Of a stretch of 64,000 nt of DNA, positions 52,613 through 61,470 are shown in pieces (position 1 is the first letter of the stretch; the number at the start of each line of letters is the position of its first letter). The stretch spans positions 1 to 64,000 of the forward strand of contig CALUVV010000010.1 of assembly GCA_944324305.1 (NCBI GenBank), given 5' to 3'. This DNA is from Candidatus Gastranaerophilales bacterium. GTDB lineage: Bacteria; Cyanobacteriota; Vampirovibrionia; Gastranaerophilales; Gastranaerophilaceae. The notes beneath the pieces are model-generated. The model did no database searches, was not told where the DNA came from, and worked only from the letters and a program-made list of their open reading frames with translations. The position numbers were made by a program, and so were the translations under genes.

Positions 52613-53335
52613 TTAATAAGTCATTTCCCAATTGTCGTTAAGAATTTTACCGAAACATCCCCACCATGAGGTTGTTGATGAGATACAATATTTTTCAAAA
52701 TTATCCTCTCTGACATCTGTCGAACACGGGGCCTGAGCACAGTCATCATCAATTACACCGTTGCTAAAAAGATTAAGTGCAAAAGTATCTCTCCCTAAAA
52801 TATTGGGTCCTTTTTTGCCGTTTATATCAAGATGAATTTGTATTTGATATGTAGAAACAGCCCCCAAACTTATTAGTGAGCCGTTTGCAAGAATATAATG
52901 CTTAAAATCATATTTTTCATCATCAGTGAAAGGTTTACTGCTTGTTCCATCCATTTTTTTGTAATCTGTAGCGATACAATCTGCCGTATCTGTATTACAA
53001 TCCTGAACAATTTTAAAATATTTTTTCATAAACGCATCAATTGCATTACCGTCCATAAGTCCTGCCTCTGTTAGGTTTATTGCATTTTTATCAGTCATAT
53101 ATTGCAATGCAGCCTGAGAAAGTTCATTATATACCTTATGTAATTGCGTAACATAAGTTTTGCGCTGATGATTTTGCATCAAAGAAGGAACGGTCATTGC
53201 GGAAACTACACCTATAATCCCTAAAGTTACCAAAACTTCTGCTAAGGTAAATGCAATTTTACGAACGTTGCTAAAGGTTCCTGCGTGTCTGGCATCTTTT
53301 GCCGGAATAAATCCGTTTATGCAAATCTTATTCAT
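52613..53335 (-). CDS. Type IV pilin-like protein (in-frame paralogue)
   Basis: This 240-residue protein has a long leader (MNKICINGFIPAKDARHAGT...) and then the prepilin site AFTLAEVLVTLGIIG. A hydrophobic helix and an exposed domain with several Cys follow (DCNTDTADC, CAQAPCSTD, WWGCFG). Pilins of this kind are cleaved by PilD and assembled into type IV pili or secretion pseudopili. GGAGTAAGAT lies before the ATG. It has no homopolymer tract. It is nearly identical in most of the body to the gene at 53663-54372 and is divergent from an XRE regulator. Confidence 0.85.
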   Translation of the reverse strand: MNKICINGFIPAKDARHAGTFSNVRKIAFTLAEVLVTLGIIGVVSAMTVPSLMQNHQRKTYVTQLHKVYNELSQAALQYMTDKNAINLTEAGLMDGNAIDAFMKKYFKIVQDCNTDTADCIATDYKKMDGTSSKPFTDDEKYDFKHYILANGSLISLGAVSTYQIQIHLDINGKKGPNILGRDTFALNLFSNGVIDDDCAQAPCSTDVREDNFEKYCISSTTSWWGCFGKILNDNWEMTY

Positions 53336-53370
53336 ATCTTACTCCTATAAATTAGTAATATATCTTATTT

Positions 53371-53392
53371 TATACTGAATATATTCAGTATA
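53371..53392. promoter_or_regulatory. Perfect 22-bp palindrome between pilin gene and XRE gene
   Basis: The arms TATACTGAATA and TATTCAGTATA form an exact palindrome, and a further half site ATACTGA follows at 53393-53399. It lies in the divergent promoter region of the pilin gene (start 53335) and the XRE gene (start 53447), making it the natural operator for the XRE protein. Confidence 0.65.
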
Positions 53393-53446
53393 ATACTGAT
53401 TATAACATATATAATATTAAAAAACAATATTATAAAATTTTATTAT

Positions 53447-53662
53447 ATGGATATGTCGTATTACAATAATGAACTTGCAAAAAATATGCGTGTTGAGCGT
53501 GCGAAATTAAAAATTTCGCAGCTTAAACTTGCAGAAATGGCAGATGTTTCATTAGATACCATTAATATGATAGAAAGAGGTGCAGGCAATCCCAGGCTAT
53601 GTACTATAATAGCAATAGCCAAAGCGTTGAATGTTGATCTTAATACTCTTTTGCAATTGTAA
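53447..53662 (+). CDS. XRE-family regulator between duplicated pilin genes
   Basis: This 71-residue protein is a single Cro/C1-type HTH domain (ISQLKLAEMADVSLDTINMI, then ERGAGNPRLCTIIAIA). It sits between the two pilin paralogues, divergent from the first and convergent with the second (0 bp between stops). Control of the first pilin and of itself through the palindrome at 53371-53392 is the likely role. No Shine-Dalgarno sequence is seen; TATAAA lies 10-11 nt upstream of the ATG. Confidence 0.8.
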   Translation: MDMSYYNNELAKNMRVERAKLKISQLKLAEMADVSLDTINMIERGAGNPRLCTIIAIAKALNVDLNTLLQL

Positions 53663-54372
53663 TCAGTAAGTCATTTCCCAGTTGTCGTTAAGAATTTTAC
53701 CGAAACATCCCCACCATGAGGATGTTGTTGATGAAATACAATATTTTTCAAAATAATTCTCTCTGGCATCTGTCGAACATGGAGGCTGAACACATTCATC
53801 ATCAATTATACCGGTGCTATAAAGATTAAAAGCAAAAGTATCTCTCCCTATAATGTTCGGACCTTTTTTACCGTTTATATCAAGATGAACTTGTATTTTA
53901 TTGTTAGAATAAGCACCTAAACTTATTAGTGAGCCGTTTGCAAGAACATAATGCCTAAAATCATATTTTTCATCATCAGAGAAAGGTTCAATGCCTGCCC
54001 CATCCATTTTTTTGTAATCTGTAGCGATACAATCTGCCGTATCTGTATTACAATCCTGAACAATTTTAAAATATTTTTTCATAAACGCATCAATTGCATT
54101 ACCGTCCATAAGTCCTGCCTCTGTTAGGTTTATTGCATTTTTATCAGTCATATATTGCAATGCAGCCTGAGAAAGTTCATTATATACCTTATGTAATTGT
54201 GTAACATAAGTTTTTCTCTGGTGATTTTGCATCAAAGAAGGAACGGTCATTGCGGAAACTACTCCGATAATTCCTAAAGTTACTAAAACTTCTGCTAAGG
54301 TAAACCCGGATCCCCTTGCTATACAATAACTACAACGGGGGGGGGGCAGTTCAAAGCTTTTAATGTCAACAT
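53663..54372 (-). CDS. Type IV pilin-like protein; phase-variable, OFF here
   Basis: A start at 54372 (AGGAGG upstream) reads MLTLKALNCPPP through a run of ten C in the coding strand, and at n=10 ends at TAG six codons later. With 11 C the frame would enter RCSYCIARGSG and the prepilin motif FTLAEVLVTLG, then the pilin body. The body (from about 54250) is almost the same as that of the in-frame paralogue at 52613, including DCNTDTADC and the C-terminal WWGCFG, but differs in several surface loops. It is therefore a switchable second copy of the same pilin. Confidence 0.75.
54337..54346 (-). repeat. C10 homopolymer tract (phase-variation site)
   Basis: There are ten G on the plus strand, which is ten C in the coding direction, 26 nt after the start codon. 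Full-length translation requires n = 2 mod 3 (8 or 11). Unlike the two S74 tracts, here the coding strand carries C, so the switch arose independently or was inverted. Confidence 0.75.
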
Positions 54373-54421
54373 TTTTCTACCTCCTGTTTTTATTTATTAT
54401 AAACTATTTATTAAAATTTTT

Positions 54422-55984
54422 CTAGCTTTTTTTTGCTGATTTATCGGCAAGCTCTGAATCAAGCCTTAAAAATACGGGTTTAATATCTTCTTTAGATATT
54501 AGTTTTCCGTATTTAATGTTGTCTGCTGTTAAATCATCCAGTTTAGTGCTTAAATCGAATGAAAGCTGTCTTGCCATATCACGCGCAATATTAGGGCAAT
54601 ACGGATAAATCAATGATGCGATTATACACATAACGTCAAGCACGTTTACAAGTACCTGTCCGCATTCTGTCATTTTTTCTTCTTTAGCAAGCGTCCATGG
54701 TGCAGTGTCTTGAACATATTTGTTTGCCGCATCAACCAATGATGTAATTTCAAGTCCTGCTTCGGCTATTTCAAAATTATCGAAGTGGTTTTTAACAATT
54801 TGAACTGTTCCTAATGCTTTTTTAGCTAAAGGATTTTCACCTTTAAATTCAGGTTTAACTTCTCCGTCAAAGTATTTAACGAGCATTGATAATGTTCTGT
54901 TTAAAAGGTTCCCCATGCTGTTGGCGAGGTGTGCGTTAACCTTTTCTTTAAAATCTTCATCCGAATAATTTCCGTCACGTCCGCAAGGAGCTGATGTTGC
55001 CATGTAATATCTGAAAGCATCGGGATGTTCAAGATTAAAGCTTTCAAGAACCGATGTCGGAGAAATTACATTTCCTAAAGATTTTGACATTTTTGATTCA
55101 TCAATTGTAATCCAGCCGTGTGCCAAAATATGTTTAGGCAAAGGCAAATTCAAAGCCATTAAAAACGCAGGCCAGTAAATACTGTGGAATTTAAGAATAT
55201 CTTTACCTATTACCTGAACATCTGCAGGCCAGTATTTTTTGAAAGTTTCCGACGGATTTTCCGTATCGTAGCCGAGTGCCGTAATATAGTTTGAAAGTGC
55301 ATCAATCCAGACATAAATTGATTGTTCTTCGTCTCCGAGAACATCAATACCCCACTGAACATTTGACTTAGCACGTGAAACAGAAATGTCTTGAATATCT
55401 TCGAGCTGATTGATAACTTCGTTTGCTCTGAATTCGGGTACGATAAAATCCGGATGTTCTTTAATATATTTTATTATTGCGTCTTTGTATTTTGTAAGTT
55501 TGAAAAAGTAATTTTCTTCGCTGACAACTTCGGGCTTTTTCCGGTGGTCGGGGCAAAGTCCATCCTCTGTAAGGTCTTTAGGATTAAGGAAGCATTCGCA
55601 CCCTGTGCAGTAAAGCCCTTCGTAAGAGTGTTTATATATATCGCCCTGTTCTAAAAGTTTATTGAAAATTTGCTGAACAATTTTTTCATGCTCTTCATCA
55701 GTTGTTCTGATAAATTTTGTATAATCAACATCTAACGCTTTCCAGGCATCTTTAAACTTCTGTGCATTTTCGTCGCAGAGTTCTTTCGGTGTAATCCCTT
55801 TTTCTGCCGCTGTTTTTTGAATTTTTATACCGTGTTCGTCAGTTCCCGTCAGGAAAAACACATCATCGCATCGTTGTGTATAGTGTCTTGCGATTATATC
55901 AGTCAGAATTTTTTCGTAAGCGTGTCCGATATGCGGTGCGCCGTTAACGTAGTCTATTGCAGTTGTTAAATAAAACTTTTCCAT
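54422..55984 (-). CDS. metG: Methionyl-tRNA synthetase
   Basis: This 520-residue class I synthetase charges tRNA-Met. The HIGH motif appears as GAPHIGHAYEK near residue 15 and KMSKS as ESKMSKSLGNV near 300. The connective peptide has CTGCECFLNPKDL followed by CPDH, a partly changed zinc site. There is no C-terminal Trbp111-like domain, so it is the short form. It is a single gene with AGAGAGG upstream. Confidence 0.95.
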   Translation of the reverse strand: MEKFYLTTAIDYVNGAPHIGHAYEKILTDIIARHYTQRCDDVFFLTGTDEHGIKIQKTAAEKGITPKELCDENAQKFKDAWKALDVDYTKFIRTTDEEHEKIVQQIFNKLLEQGDIYKHSYEGLYCTGCECFLNPKDLTEDGLCPDHRKKPEVVSEENYFFKLTKYKDAIIKYIKEHPDFIVPEFRANEVINQLEDIQDISVSRAKSNVQWGIDVLGDEEQSIYVWIDALSNYITALGYDTENPSETFKKYWPADVQVIGKDILKFHSIYWPAFLMALNLPLPKHILAHGWITIDESKMSKSLGNVISPTSVLESFNLEHPDAFRYYMATSAPCGRDGNYSDEDFKEKVNAHLANSMGNLLNRTLSMLVKYFDGEVKPEFKGENPLAKKALGTVQIVKNHFDNFEIAEAGLEITSLVDAANKYVQDTAPWTLAKEEKMTECGQVLVNVLDVMCIIASLIYPYCPNIARDMARQLSFDLSTKLDDLTADNIKYGKLISKEDIKPVFLRLDSELADKSAKKS

Positions 55985-56022
55985 TCTTTACCTCTCTTAT
56001 AGGTTTAATTTTAGCATAAACA

Positions 56023-57624
56023 TTATTTGTGTTTAAAGATTATATATCTAAATCCTTCATTAATAACGGTTGCGGGGTTGTAATTTTCCTGTACAAACCC
56101 GCAGAATGAAAGAGCATAATCCTGACAAATGTAATTAAAATAATAATCTTTCATATTAAGGTTGTTAAAAATAATGTATTCGGGCATTGTTTTTTTGTAA
56201 TGTTCTATAATTTTATTTTCTCCGAAACTTTCAATATACAGCGGCAGAAGCGAATTATAAAAATCATCGGATTTACGGTCTGCAAGAAAATTAATTGTCA
56301 TTCCTTCAGGAAAAATTACAACTCTGTCTTTTTTATCTGTAGAATTTAAAAATTCTATAAGCTTATTTGTACTGTCTGATAAATTTTTTACTGTGTAAAT
56401 CGTTCCTTTATTGGTTTGAATTTTTCCGTTCGTAAATGTTCTTAAATAAAAGTTCTGACACATTAAAATTACGGAAACAGTAATCAAACATATTCCCGCA
56501 GTTTTTTCTGGTTTTTCGGTAAGATATCTGAACAGAAGTGCAAAAACGGCAATAAGAACAATTGAAACATAATAGTTTCCGTAACTTCCGAGAAGCAATA
56601 CCCAGAATACTTTTGCACATGCGACAAGTGCGGAAATTATTAATATTGCAAGGCTTGAGTTAATCTTTTTATATCCTGCACAGGCAAATACAAGTAAAAA
56701 CAACGGTAAAAAACCGAACATTGTTTTTGTATTAAGAAGCAGTAAAAACAAAATACAGGAAATCACCGTAATAATTTTTTTGTTTTTGCTTACCCCGAAA
56801 AGTATTCCGCCGAAAGGAACTGCCGTTTTTAAAAAGATTATGAAATCCGTAAGCAGTGCTTTCGGGTGAAAATAAATACCGCTGTTCTGGTAAAAATAAG
56901 TTAAAGTTTTGCTTTTAGCCATTGATGCCGTAATCGCAAGCTGATTAATTAAATCTTCAACCCTCATTCCCTGAATAAACAATGCCCCGAAACTTAATAT
57001 CGGCACAGAAATGAAGCTTAAAAAAGCTTTCAGGTCTTTTGCCTTAAATATAAAAAACAAAACAATAAACGCATACAGCAGAAAATCATATTTGCAGGCT
57101 GCGGAAATTCCTGCCAGAAACGAGCTTATGCAGAGAAAATAAGATTTTTTTTCCCCGTCATATTTTAGAAGAAAATACAATGAGAACAAAAAAGCATTCA
57201 ACCCGTATAGCATTGCCCATGAATAAGGAAAATGAAAGTTAAAAATATTTGTTGAAGTTACCCCAACAGCTATTGTAAAAAGGCCGATACAGAAACTTAA
57301 AAATTTACTCAAAAACCTTTTTGCAATAAGATAAATTCCGCTCACAGTTAAGATTGAGCAAATGCAGCCCGGGCCGTAAAGCGTTGAAAGCTTTTCACCG
57401 AATATCTTATATAACACTGCATTAATTTGATAAGACAGCGGTCCGTAAATATTAAACAAATCTTTGTATAATACTTTTCCGTTCAAAATCTGTTCGGGGT
57501 AGTAAACTTCGCGTCCGAAGTCAATTAAAATTCCCGAATAATGACCGCAAAAAAATATTAATCCCGCAATACACAATATCCATAAAATAAGCAGATATTT
57601 GTTTTCTTTTAAAACCTCTTTCAT
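56023..57624 (-). CDS. GT-C-fold membrane glycosyltransferase-like protein
   Basis: This 533-residue polytopic protein has about 11-12 membrane helices. After helix 1 it has IDFGREVYYPEQILNG and LYKDLFNIYGPLSY, the acidic loop and following motif typical of PMT/ArnT-type glycosyltransferases that use lipid-linked sugars. A C-terminal extracytoplasmic domain of about 130 residues follows. Substrates are unknown, and cell-envelope glycan or protein glycosylation is inferred. Other GT-C families cannot be excluded. Confidence 0.75.
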   Translation of the reverse strand: MKEVLKENKYLLILWILCIAGLIFFCGHYSGILIDFGREVYYPEQILNGKVLYKDLFNIYGPLSYQINAVLYKIFGEKLSTLYGPGCICSILTVSGIYLIAKRFLSKFLSFCIGLFTIAVGVTSTNIFNFHFPYSWAMLYGLNAFLFSLYFLLKYDGEKKSYFLCISSFLAGISAACKYDFLLYAFIVLFFIFKAKDLKAFLSFISVPILSFGALFIQGMRVEDLINQLAITASMAKSKTLTYFYQNSGIYFHPKALLTDFIIFLKTAVPFGGILFGVSKNKKIITVISCILFLLLLNTKTMFGFLPLFLLVFACAGYKKINSSLAILIISALVACAKVFWVLLLGSYGNYYVSIVLIAVFALLFRYLTEKPEKTAGICLITVSVILMCQNFYLRTFTNGKIQTNKGTIYTVKNLSDSTNKLIEFLNSTDKKDRVVIFPEGMTINFLADRKSDDFYNSLLPLYIESFGENKIIEHYKKTMPEYIIFNNLNMKDYYFNYICQDYALSFCGFVQENYNPATVINEGFRYIIFKHK

Positions 57625-57715
57625 ATTACAAAATTTAACAAATAATTATGTAAAAAGCAATTTTTGCGGAAAAAAATATTTTATATACATGTGTACAAAG
57701 GTAAAAGGCGGTTTT

Positions 57716-58135
57716 ATGTCTCCGGCATGGGCAGATAATTTGGATATGTTAGCACAAAGCGGTGTATTGGATTTTGATGCACCCGCATACGTAACAGGCC
57801 AGGCTCCACGTTATGTCGGCGGACTTTCGGCTCCCCCGTCACCGTTTGACGGTCCTGCGCCTAAGGGTAAAAATCTTGCCCAGCCAAAGGTTGATGAATT
57901 CCAATATCAGAAAAGCGACAAAAAAGATATTGTATCAAATCCTTCGTGGAAAAAATGGGCATTCGGCTTAATCGCTGCGGGCGGGTTAATCTTTGGCGGC
58001 TTGAAGTTTAAATCAAAAATTATACCAAAACTTAAAAATCTTCCTAAAACTTTAAAATTAGATAAAGCTGCTGATTTCTTTAAAAAGGGCTGGCAAAAAT
58101 TTACGGGAATTTTCAAAAGCAAGAAAACTTCTTAA
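57716..58135 (+). CDS. Small single-pass membrane protein
   Basis: This 139-residue protein starts at ATG 57716, after AAAAGGCGG; the frame is open to 57599. A Pro-rich cytoplasmic-like N-terminus (APPSPFDGPAPKG) leads to one membrane helix (WAFGLIAAGGLIFGGLKF, about 81-98) and a very basic tail. The same helix-then-basic-tail plan is seen in other unknown proteins of this window. Its stop overlaps the end of convergent aroB by 4 nt. Confidence 0.6.
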   Translation: MSPAWADNLDMLAQSGVLDFDAPAYVTGQAPRYVGGLSAPPSPFDGPAPKGKNLAQPKVDEFQYQKSDKKDIVSNPSWKKWAFGLIAAGGLIFGGLKFKSKIIPKLKNLPKTLKLDKAADFFKKGWQKFTGIFKSKKTS

Positions 58136-59196
58136 AAAATTTCATCCGCTTTCAGTTCAAAAGCTTCCGCAGCCGAGTAGTCAGTAGGCAATATAAATAC
58201 AATGCTGTTTTGTGTTGCTTTTTTATCCATCTGCATTAATTCAATCATTTTTTCAGGATTAAATTGCGGAATTTCACGGAAATTATATTTTTTCATTACG
58301 TCTTCTGCAAGAAACTTATAGTTTTTATCTATGAGATTTCTTTTGACGGCAAGGTTAAATGCAAATTTCATCCCCTCAACTATTGCTTCGCCATGGGTGT
58401 ATTTTTTGTATTTTGTAATTTTTTCTATTGCATGGCCGTATGTGTGGCCGAAGTTTAGTATCCTTCTTAAGCCGTTTTCCTTTTCGTCTTTTTCAACAAC
58501 GGAAATCTTTAGTTTTACACAGATTTCAATGAGTTTTGACAGGGTTTTTTCATTACGGCTTAATATTTCTTCTGATTTTTCACTGAGAAAATTTGTGAGA
58601 TTTAATTCCTCTTCACACCTGCAGCTTTTTTCAATAAAAGAATATTTTACAACTTCGCCTAAACCTGTTTTAAACTGTCTTTCATCCAGTGTTTTTAAAA
58701 ATTTGGGGTTAATGAAAACGATTTTGGGCTGATAAAAAGCCCCGACAAGGTTTTTTCCGTAATCCGTGTCAATTGCGACTTTTCCACCGACTGAACTGTC
58801 AACGCATGCCAGTAAAGTTGTCGGAACCTGTATGAAATCAATTCCTCTCATATAAGTTGATGCAACAAAACCCGCTAAATCCCCTGCAACTCCTCCGCCT
58901 ATTGCCAGTATTGCATCCTGCCTTGTAAGTTTCATTTTCAGGGCGCGGTCTGTTATTTTTTTGAAATTTTTAAAATTCTTTTCTTTTTCCCCGTCCTTAA
59001 GTATAAACTTATTCTCTTTGGGGATGTTAAGTGCTTTCCCGTATAATTTTTCTACCTTTTCGGAAATTACGGCAAGATAATTTTTTCCCTTTAAAAAGGT
59101 CAGAATTTCCTCTGCCAAATCCGTAATTTCTTCATTTTTTATTATAATAGGATAACTTTTCTCATCCTGTTTTATTTTTACGGATAAATCAGCCAT
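58132..59196 (-). CDS. aroB: 3-dehydroquinate synthase
   Basis: This 354-residue enzyme makes 3-dehydroquinate from DAHP in the shikimate pathway, using NAD and a divalent metal. Key motifs are AIGGGVAGDLAGFVASTY, VPTTLLACVDSSVGGKVAID and NFGHTYGHAIE (metal-binding His). The length is typical. Its start overlaps the end of aroK by 8 nt, so aroK-aroB form a coupled operon. Confidence 0.95.
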   Translation of the reverse strand: MADLSVKIKQDEKSYPIIIKNEEITDLAEEILTFLKGKNYLAVISEKVEKLYGKALNIPKENKFILKDGEKEKNFKNFKKITDRALKMKLTRQDAILAIGGGVAGDLAGFVASTYMRGIDFIQVPTTLLACVDSSVGGKVAIDTDYGKNLVGAFYQPKIVFINPKFLKTLDERQFKTGLGEVVKYSFIEKSCRCEEELNLTNFLSEKSEEILSRNEKTLSKLIEICVKLKISVVEKDEKENGLRRILNFGHTYGHAIEKITKYKKYTHGEAIVEGMKFAFNLAVKRNLIDKNYKFLAEDVMKKYNFREIPQFNPEKMIELMQMDKKATQNSIVFILPTDYSAAEAFELKADEIF

Positions 59197-59698
59197 TCAG
59201 CACCCCTAAAATTTCTTTTACAATATCGTAAGGCTTTTTGCCTGTTGTGTCAATTGTAAAATGCGCTTTTTGATAATTTTTTTCACGAAGCTGCATTATG
59301 GAAGCGATTTTTTCTACGGAAAAATTTTTCTTTAAAAGCGGCCGATGGTTTTCTTGTTTTATTCTCTCGTAAATTTCCTGCGGTGTTGCCTTCAGGTAGA
59401 TTACGTCGGCATTTTCAAGCATGATTTGACGGTTTTCTACGCTTTCAAAAGCTCCGCCGCCGGCTGAAATTATGTAATTTTTCTCTTTGCAGAATTTTTT
59501 TATCTTTTCGGTTTCAAGCATTCTGAAAAAGGGTTCTCCGTGTTTGAGGAAAATTTCGGAGATTTTTTTCTGCGTGCTTTTTTCTATCTCCGCGTCTATG
59601 TCGGTATAAAGATAATCAGGAAGTTCCCTGCTTAATTCTGCTCCCACAGTCGTTTTCCCGCTGCCCATCATGCCGATTAATACAATATTGTTCTTCAT
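59189..59698 (-). CDS. aroK: Shikimate kinase
   Basis: This 169-residue kinase phosphorylates shikimate with ATP. The P-loop is GMMGSGKTTVG (about residue 8). The substrate residues are DIDAEIE (about 37), FRMLETE (about 58) and GGGAF (about 80), with the lid motif NHRPLL near 117. The length is typical. It is the first gene of the aroK-aroB operon and lies 67 bp downstream of the processing-protease gene, with a terminator between. Confidence 0.93.
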   Translation of the reverse strand: MKNNIVLIGMMGSGKTTVGAELSRELPDYLYTDIDAEIEKSTQKKISEIFLKHGEPFFRMLETEKIKKFCKEKNYIISAGGGAFESVENRQIMLENADVIYLKATPQEIYERIKQENHRPLLKKNFSVEKIASIMQLREKNYQKAHFTIDTTGKKPYDIVKEILGVLNG

Positions 59699-59715
59699 AA
59701 CTCATATTTTACAAT

Positions 59716-59753
59716 AAAAAAAGACTTGCTTATACAACAGCAAGTCTTTTTCT
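59716..59753 (+). terminator. Hairpin terminator between the protease gene and aroK
   Basis: AAAGACTTGCT and AGCAAGTCTTT form an 11-bp stem with an 8-nt loop. A-runs and T-runs flank the stem, so it works on either strand; on the minus strand it ends the protease transcript. Confidence 0.83.
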
Positions 59754-59765
59754 TATTTCTTTTAT

Positions 59766-60986
59766 TTATTGAGCTGCTATTTCCTGTCCGTTTGTCATTT
59801 TTGTAAGAACTTCGATAGCTTTTTTCAATTGTAAGTCATTTTTGTTTTTAACGTCGTCTTCCGTTAATTTTACCTCAATATCGGGTGTAATCCCTTTTTT
59901 GTTAATATCTGTTCCGTTAGGTGTGAGATATTTTTGGATTGTGATATTAATGCCTGATTCGTACGGAAGTTTGTTAATTTCCTGTACCAAGCCTTTACCG
60001 AAAGACTGTTCTCCGATAATAACTGCTCTGTGGTTGTCTTTCATTGCTCCCGAGAAAATTTCTGAAGCTGATGCGGAACCTTTGTTGATAAGTACTACAA
60101 CAGGTTTTTTTGTATAAACTCCTGCGGAAGCTCTCTGTGTTTCTTTGTAACCGTCCCTGTCAACCGTGCTTACGATTGTACCGCCGTCAAGAAACATGTC
60201 CGAAATATAGATTGCGTTTGTCAAAAGCCCGCCCGGGTTTGAGCGAAGGTCAATGATAAACCCTTTTTTATCTCTGTTGTTATTTAAAATCGTACCGAAT
60301 TCCGTTGCAGCATTTCTGCTTATGAACGAGCTTAATCTTATGTAGCAGAAATCTTCGGGAAGTTTTACGTCTGTCGGAAGTTTCTGTGAGATAGATTTAA
60401 CTTCTATTTCTGCACGTGTAATTACGTATTTTTTAGGAGCTGTATCTTTGCGTTTAACAAGCAAAGTAACCTGTGTTCCTTCTTTACCTCTGATTTTGTC
60501 GGCAGCTTTGTCAACCGTAATACCTTTGGTGCTCATGCCGTCAATTTCAAGAATTTCGTCATCGGCCTGCAATCCTGCCTTTTCTGCGGGAGTATCTTCA
60601 ATCGGAGCAATTACCGTCAGTTTTCCGTCTTTAACGGCGATTTGAATACCGATACCCTTTAAAGAACCTTTAATCGAACTTGTTTCGTCTGCAAATTCTT
60701 TGGGATCCAAAAATTTTGTGTAAGGGTCGTTTAAACTTGCAACCATAGTGTTTATGGCAACGTAAGCATCTTCGTTTGTGTGAATTTTGCTGTCATATTT
60801 GTGCCGCCATTTAGCCCAATCCTGCCGGTTGTTTGACTGGTCTACAAATTTGTTGTTGATTAATCTCCAGACATTGTCGTATAAATCCGTCGGGCTGTAA
60901 GCAAATACATTATCTCTGATTACCCAGCCTGAGAGGAACAAAAATGCCCCCAAAAATATAATGCTTTTTTTCATAATGTTTCTCAT
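59766..60986 (-). CDS. C-terminal processing peptidase (S41, CtpA/Prc-like)
   Basis: This 406-residue exported serine protease trims C-termini of envelope proteins. An N-terminal signal/anchor helix (IIFLGAFLFLSGWVI) is followed by a PDZ domain (about 110-190, GIGIQIAVKDGKLTV). The S41 core has GSASASEIF with the catalytic Ser and EQSFGKGLVQ with the Lys. In cyanobacteria the relative CtpA matures photosystem II D1; here the substrate must be different. The ATG at 60986 has GGAGGG about 14 nt upstream; an alternative ATG is at 60974. Confidence 0.92.
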   Translation of the reverse strand: MRNIMKKSIIFLGAFLFLSGWVIRDNVFAYSPTDLYDNVWRLINNKFVDQSNNRQDWAKWRHKYDSKIHTNEDAYVAINTMVASLNDPYTKFLDPKEFADETSSIKGSLKGIGIQIAVKDGKLTVIAPIEDTPAEKAGLQADDEILEIDGMSTKGITVDKAADKIRGKEGTQVTLLVKRKDTAPKKYVITRAEIEVKSISQKLPTDVKLPEDFCYIRLSSFISRNAATEFGTILNNNRDKKGFIIDLRSNPGGLLTNAIYISDMFLDGGTIVSTVDRDGYKETQRASAGVYTKKPVVVLINKGSASASEIFSGAMKDNHRAVIIGEQSFGKGLVQEINKLPYESGINITIQKYLTPNGTDINKKGITPDIEVKLTEDDVKNKNDLQLKKAIEVLTKMTNGQEIAAQ

Positions 60987-61155
60987 TCTTTAACTGTTTC
61001 CCTCCAAATACTCTTAACCTTTTTGTGCACAACTTAATTATTAAGATGTAAATTTAATAAAAAAGTTTCCTGAGTGACGGCAAGAATTAAAAGTGTTTTT
61101 TATTACATAATATCATAATTTTTTCAAAATAGGAAATTTTCATTACACTTTAAAA
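60987..61155. other. Intergenic stretch without gene
   Basis: This AT-rich stretch lies between the protease gene and the 52-aa gene. Promoter-like A/T runs are present, but I see no convincing hairpin, RNA or frame. Confidence 0.4.
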
Positions 61156-61314
61156 CTATTTTTTATCCTCGCACAGGAGCAAATAGGTTAACATTTCAAG
61201 CCGTGAGAGAATTTCAATGTAGCATTCCAAAGTAATGTCAAGATTGTTTTTTGCAGCTTCTTTGCTGATTTCGATTGTTTTCAAGATTTCTTTTTTCAAG
61301 TTTTGGTTCATCAT
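61156..61314 (-). CDS. Small protein (52 aa) divergent from an XRE regulator
   Basis: This short frame, MMNQNLKKEILKTIEISKEA, ends ...LTYLLLCEDKK. GAGGAATAAAAT lies directly before the first ATG. The protein is an amphipathic helix pair. It is divergent from the XRE gene at 61471, with direct repeats in the gap, and so mirrors the module at 30583-31042. I do not recognise it. Confidence 0.6.
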   Translation of the reverse strand: MMNQNLKKEILKTIEISKEAAKNNLDITLECYIEILSRLEMLTYLLLCEDKK

Positions 61315-61420
61315 ATTTTATTCCTCATTTTTTCTAACAAAAGTATTATATAACGCAACAAAAAATAAATCAAGAAAAAACGGAAATAAAATTAAAATAA
61401 TTAAATTTAAAGCAGAAAAA

Positions 61421-61454
61421 TGTCAATATGGCTGATTTTCAGAAGTGTCAATAT
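61421..61454 (+). promoter_or_regulatory. Direct repeats TGTCAATAT upstream of XRE gene
   Basis: TGTCAATAT occurs at 61421-61429 and 61446-61454, 25 bp apart start to start. TGTCAATA also occurs upstream of the XRE gene at 30806. They are candidate operator half sites. Confidence 0.45.
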
Positions 61455-61470
61455 AGTTGATAATAAGGGC

